Origin: CAZQKE01 sp964593865
GTDB taxonomy: Bacteria > Chloroflexota > Anaerolineae > JAAYZQ01
Assembly (NCBI GenBank): GCA_964593865.1
Contig: CAZQKE010000051.1
Span: 1-16,634 of the forward strand
Direction of reading: 5' to 3'
DNA length: 16,634 bases
How positions within the stretch are numbered: the stretch's first letter is position 1; every line of letters begins with the position of its first letter. This document shows, piece after piece, positions 15,433-16,634 of the stretch. The notes under the pieces were generated by a model, which saw only the letters and a program-made list of their open reading frames with translations, was not told the DNA's origin and did not search any database. The position numbers and the translations under genes are program-made.

Positions 15433-15552
15433 TTCGTGCCCGATTTCGTGGGCGGTTTACGAGCGGGCCGCCGAGGGCGGTGGCGACTCAAGTCGCTCTT
15501 TCGGGCCTGTGGCCGGGCGTATTCGTGCATTCGCGCCCGATTCGTGGACGGC
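15433..15552. repeat. Imperfect direct repeat built on TTCGTG
   Basis: CTTCGTGCCCGATTTCGTGG (15432-15451) and ATTCGCGCCCGATTCGTGG (15529-15547) are near copies about 97 bases apart, each followed by GCGG or ACGG. A further TTCGTG lies at 15522. They are non-coding and may be members of a dispersed intergenic repeat family, or paired regulator sites. Confidence 0.5.
15483..15496. promoter_or_regulatory. 14-bp palindrome, possible operator
   Basis: GCGACT-CA-AGTCGC is a perfect inverted repeat of 6-bp arms around two bases, located 120 bases upstream of the permease start. Size and symmetry fit a dimeric regulator site, but no regulator gene is adjacent to support it. Confidence 0.3.
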
Positions 15553-15569
15553 CCACAATTTTCAAGAAA

Positions 15570-15593
15570 CCCCCGGTCGGCCTGTGCCGGGGG
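15570..15593 (-). terminator. Terminator-like hairpin followed by a T-rich run
   Basis: CCCCCGG (15570-15576) pairs with CCGGGGG (15587-15593) across a ten-base loop. On the minus strand the stem is followed by TTTCTTG, so it resembles a Rho-independent terminator, about 65 bases past the binding-protein stop codon. Confidence 0.5.
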
Positions 15594-15612
15594 CAGGGGC
15601 TTGGAATTTTTA

Positions 15613-15648
15613 GGGGGAGAGGCTCCCATCACAGCGAGCCTCTCCCCC
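15613..15648 (-). terminator. 13-bp perfect hairpin after the binding-protein gene
   Basis: GGGGGAGAGGCTC (15613-15625) pairs perfectly with GAGCCTCTCCCCC (15636-15648) around a ten-base loop. It begins 11 bases beyond the TAA stop of the sugar-binding protein. On the minus strand it is followed by TAAAAATT rather than a T-run. It may stabilise the 3' end of the binding-protein mRNA or work together with the next hairpin as a terminator. Confidence 0.6.
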
Positions 15649-15659
15649 GACGGTTCGTT

Positions 15660-16634
15660 TTACTGCATGTCCTTGATTGCTTGTTCAATGGCGGCCTGGG
15701 CGGCTTCCAACGCTTCCTGCGGCGTCTGCGCGCCGGTCCAGATGGCGGTGGTGGCATCCCCCACCGGTCCCCACTGGGCACTGGCGTAGGGTGTATTCGC
15801 CATGGGCACACCCAGGTTCAGCGACGCACCGAACCCTTTCAGCGTCTCCAACTGCTGCACCTCCGGGTCCATCAGTGCCTTGGTTGCCGCGGGGATCGTC
15901 TTGTTCGCTATTGCCAGCTTGGCCTGCACTTCTGGGCTGGTAAAGTACTTCATGATGTCCAGGGCGATCTCTGCGTTGCCCCGGTCCACGGCGTTCTGCG
16001 TCAGCATCAGTGTTTTGATTCCCACGAAGGGTTTGCCCATGGGCAGGATGCCGTAGTTGATGCCTGCCGCTTCCAGGTCGGCGATGGCCCAGGGTCCCGT
16101 CCACCAGGCACCTGCTTCGCCGTCCACGATCATTGCCTTGCAGATGTCGTGGCTTGTCTCTGCCGGTGCGTACTCCCGGAATTTGACCATCCATTCTCCG
16201 GCGGCCAGTGCTTCCGGTGTGTTGAGGTAGACGTTGCCCTGGTCGTCCACATACTCCGGCACGCCGAAGCCGAAGTAGATGGGCGCCACGTGGTACGCAT
16301 CGGGGTTGCCCAACCCCTGGTTGCAGACCAGGTACTTGCCCGTGTCTTTGTAGAACGCCTCCGCCTTTGCCAGCAGGTCGTCAAAGTCCATGGGGTCGGT
16401 GGGTAGGTACTCTTCCCCTACCATGTCCTTGTTGTACACGAAGGCGATTCCCTCCTGGCTTTCCGGCAAGGCCCAGATCTTTTCCTGCCACACCACACCC
16501 CGCACTGCAGCCGGTTCGTAGGTGCTGTTGAGGAAGGTCATGTCGATTCCATAGTCGTTCAGCGGTACGATGTTGCCCGCCAATGCCTGTGCTCCGATCT
16601 GGTCGTTGGCCCAGCCGATGATGTCGGGGCCTTC
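15660..16634 (-). CDS. Sugar ABC transporter substrate-binding protein, MalE type, N-terminus off the right edge
   Basis: The minus-strand frame is open from base 16634 to the TAA at 15662-15660, giving 324 residues with the 5' end cut by the window edge. The first visible residues, EGPDIIGWANDQIGAQA, are the conserved 'GPDi..wa.d..g' region of MalE-like proteins, so about 80-100 residues including the lipoprotein signal should lie outside. Further family features are LPESQEGIAFVYNKDMV, the aromatic AWWTGPWAI ligand-site segment, ILPMGKPFVGIKTLML and the C-terminal PQEALEAAQAAIEQAIKDMQ. The protein delivers an oligosaccharide to the MalF/MalG-type permeases encoded downstream. The exact sugar cannot be read. 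Confidence 0.93.
   Translation of the reverse strand, partial: EGPDIIGWANDQIGAQALAGNIVPLNDYGIDMTFLNSTYEPAAVRGVVWQEKIWALPESQEGIAFVYNKDMVGEEYLPTDPMDFDDLLAKAEAFYKDTGKYLVCNQGLGNPDAYHVAPIYFGFGVPEYVDDQGNVYLNTPEALAAGEWMVKFREYAPAETSHDICKAMIVDGEAGAWWTGPWAIADLEAAGINYGILPMGKPFVGIKTLMLTQNAVDRGNAEIALDIMKYFTSPEVQAKLAIANKTIPAATKALMDPEVQQLETLKGFGASLNLGVPMANTPYASAQWGPVGDATTAIWTGAQTPQEALEAAQAAIEQAIKDMQ

Larger units (their letters stand above)
15364..15659. other. Intergenic region between the binding-protein and permease genes
   Basis: This 296-base non-coding gap inside an ABC importer locus holds two hairpins (15570-15593 and 15613-15648), a 14-bp palindrome GCGACT-CA-AGTCGC (15483-15496), and repeated TTCGTG motifs at 15433, 15445, 15522 and 15541, with a variant TTCGCG at 15530. 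I see no open frame with protein character. It likely separates a highly expressed binding-protein message from the permease message, and may contain a promoter for the permeases, but I find no convincing -35/-10 pair. Confidence 0.5.

Overview
The window looks like a fragment of a high-GC bacterial chromosome, most likely Chloroflexota (Anaerolineae/Caldilineae-type). This is inferred from the gene mix: a SARP/BTAD regulator leading an extracellular contractile injection system (eCIS) type cluster, an aldehyde:ferredoxin oxidoreductase, a Tat lipoprotein MsrP, and a MalEFG-type sugar ABC importer. No rRNA or tRNA is present to confirm the taxon.

Layout. Bases 1-4340 (minus strand) hold one gene train read right to left. 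It starts with a BTAD-type transcriptional regulator (4340-3417), followed by a 67-residue conserved-looking small protein (3321-3118). A 751-residue AAA+ ATPase overlaps that gene by GTGA (3121-866). Last comes the 5' part of a large protein (781 to beyond base 1) with the N-terminal signature of eCIS-associated DUF4157 proteins and seven glutamate-rich repeats. This appears to be the leading edge of an eCIS locus whose structural genes would lie beyond the left edge.

Bases 4593-7770 (minus) hold a two-gene operon with a good sigma-A-like promoter. It encodes a cysteine-free 421-residue protein of unknown function and a tungsten/molybdenum aldehyde:ferredoxin oxidoreductase. Bases 8118-9718 (plus) hold msrP-msrQ, the envelope methionine sulfoxide reductase; MsrP carries a Tat signal with a lipobox, so it is probably membrane-tethered.

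Bases 9773-16634 (minus) are one co-oriented block. In transcription order it holds a sugar-binding protein (truncated by the right edge), two ABC permeases (MalF/MalG type), a membrane DUF457/YdjM-like protein with a large insertion, a degenerate MNT-type nucleotidyltransferase, a glyoxalase-II-like metallo-beta-lactamase-fold hydrolase and an acetyl-CoA acetyltransferase. The gap between the binding protein and the first permease carries two hairpins and a set of TTCGTG motifs.

The most notable content is the eCIS-type module at the left. Its DUF4157-type gene has no stop codon inside the window and is visible only by reading the minus strand through the edge. Secondary interest lies in the cysteine-free AOR partner, the catalytically eroded MNT protein and the lipidated MsrP.
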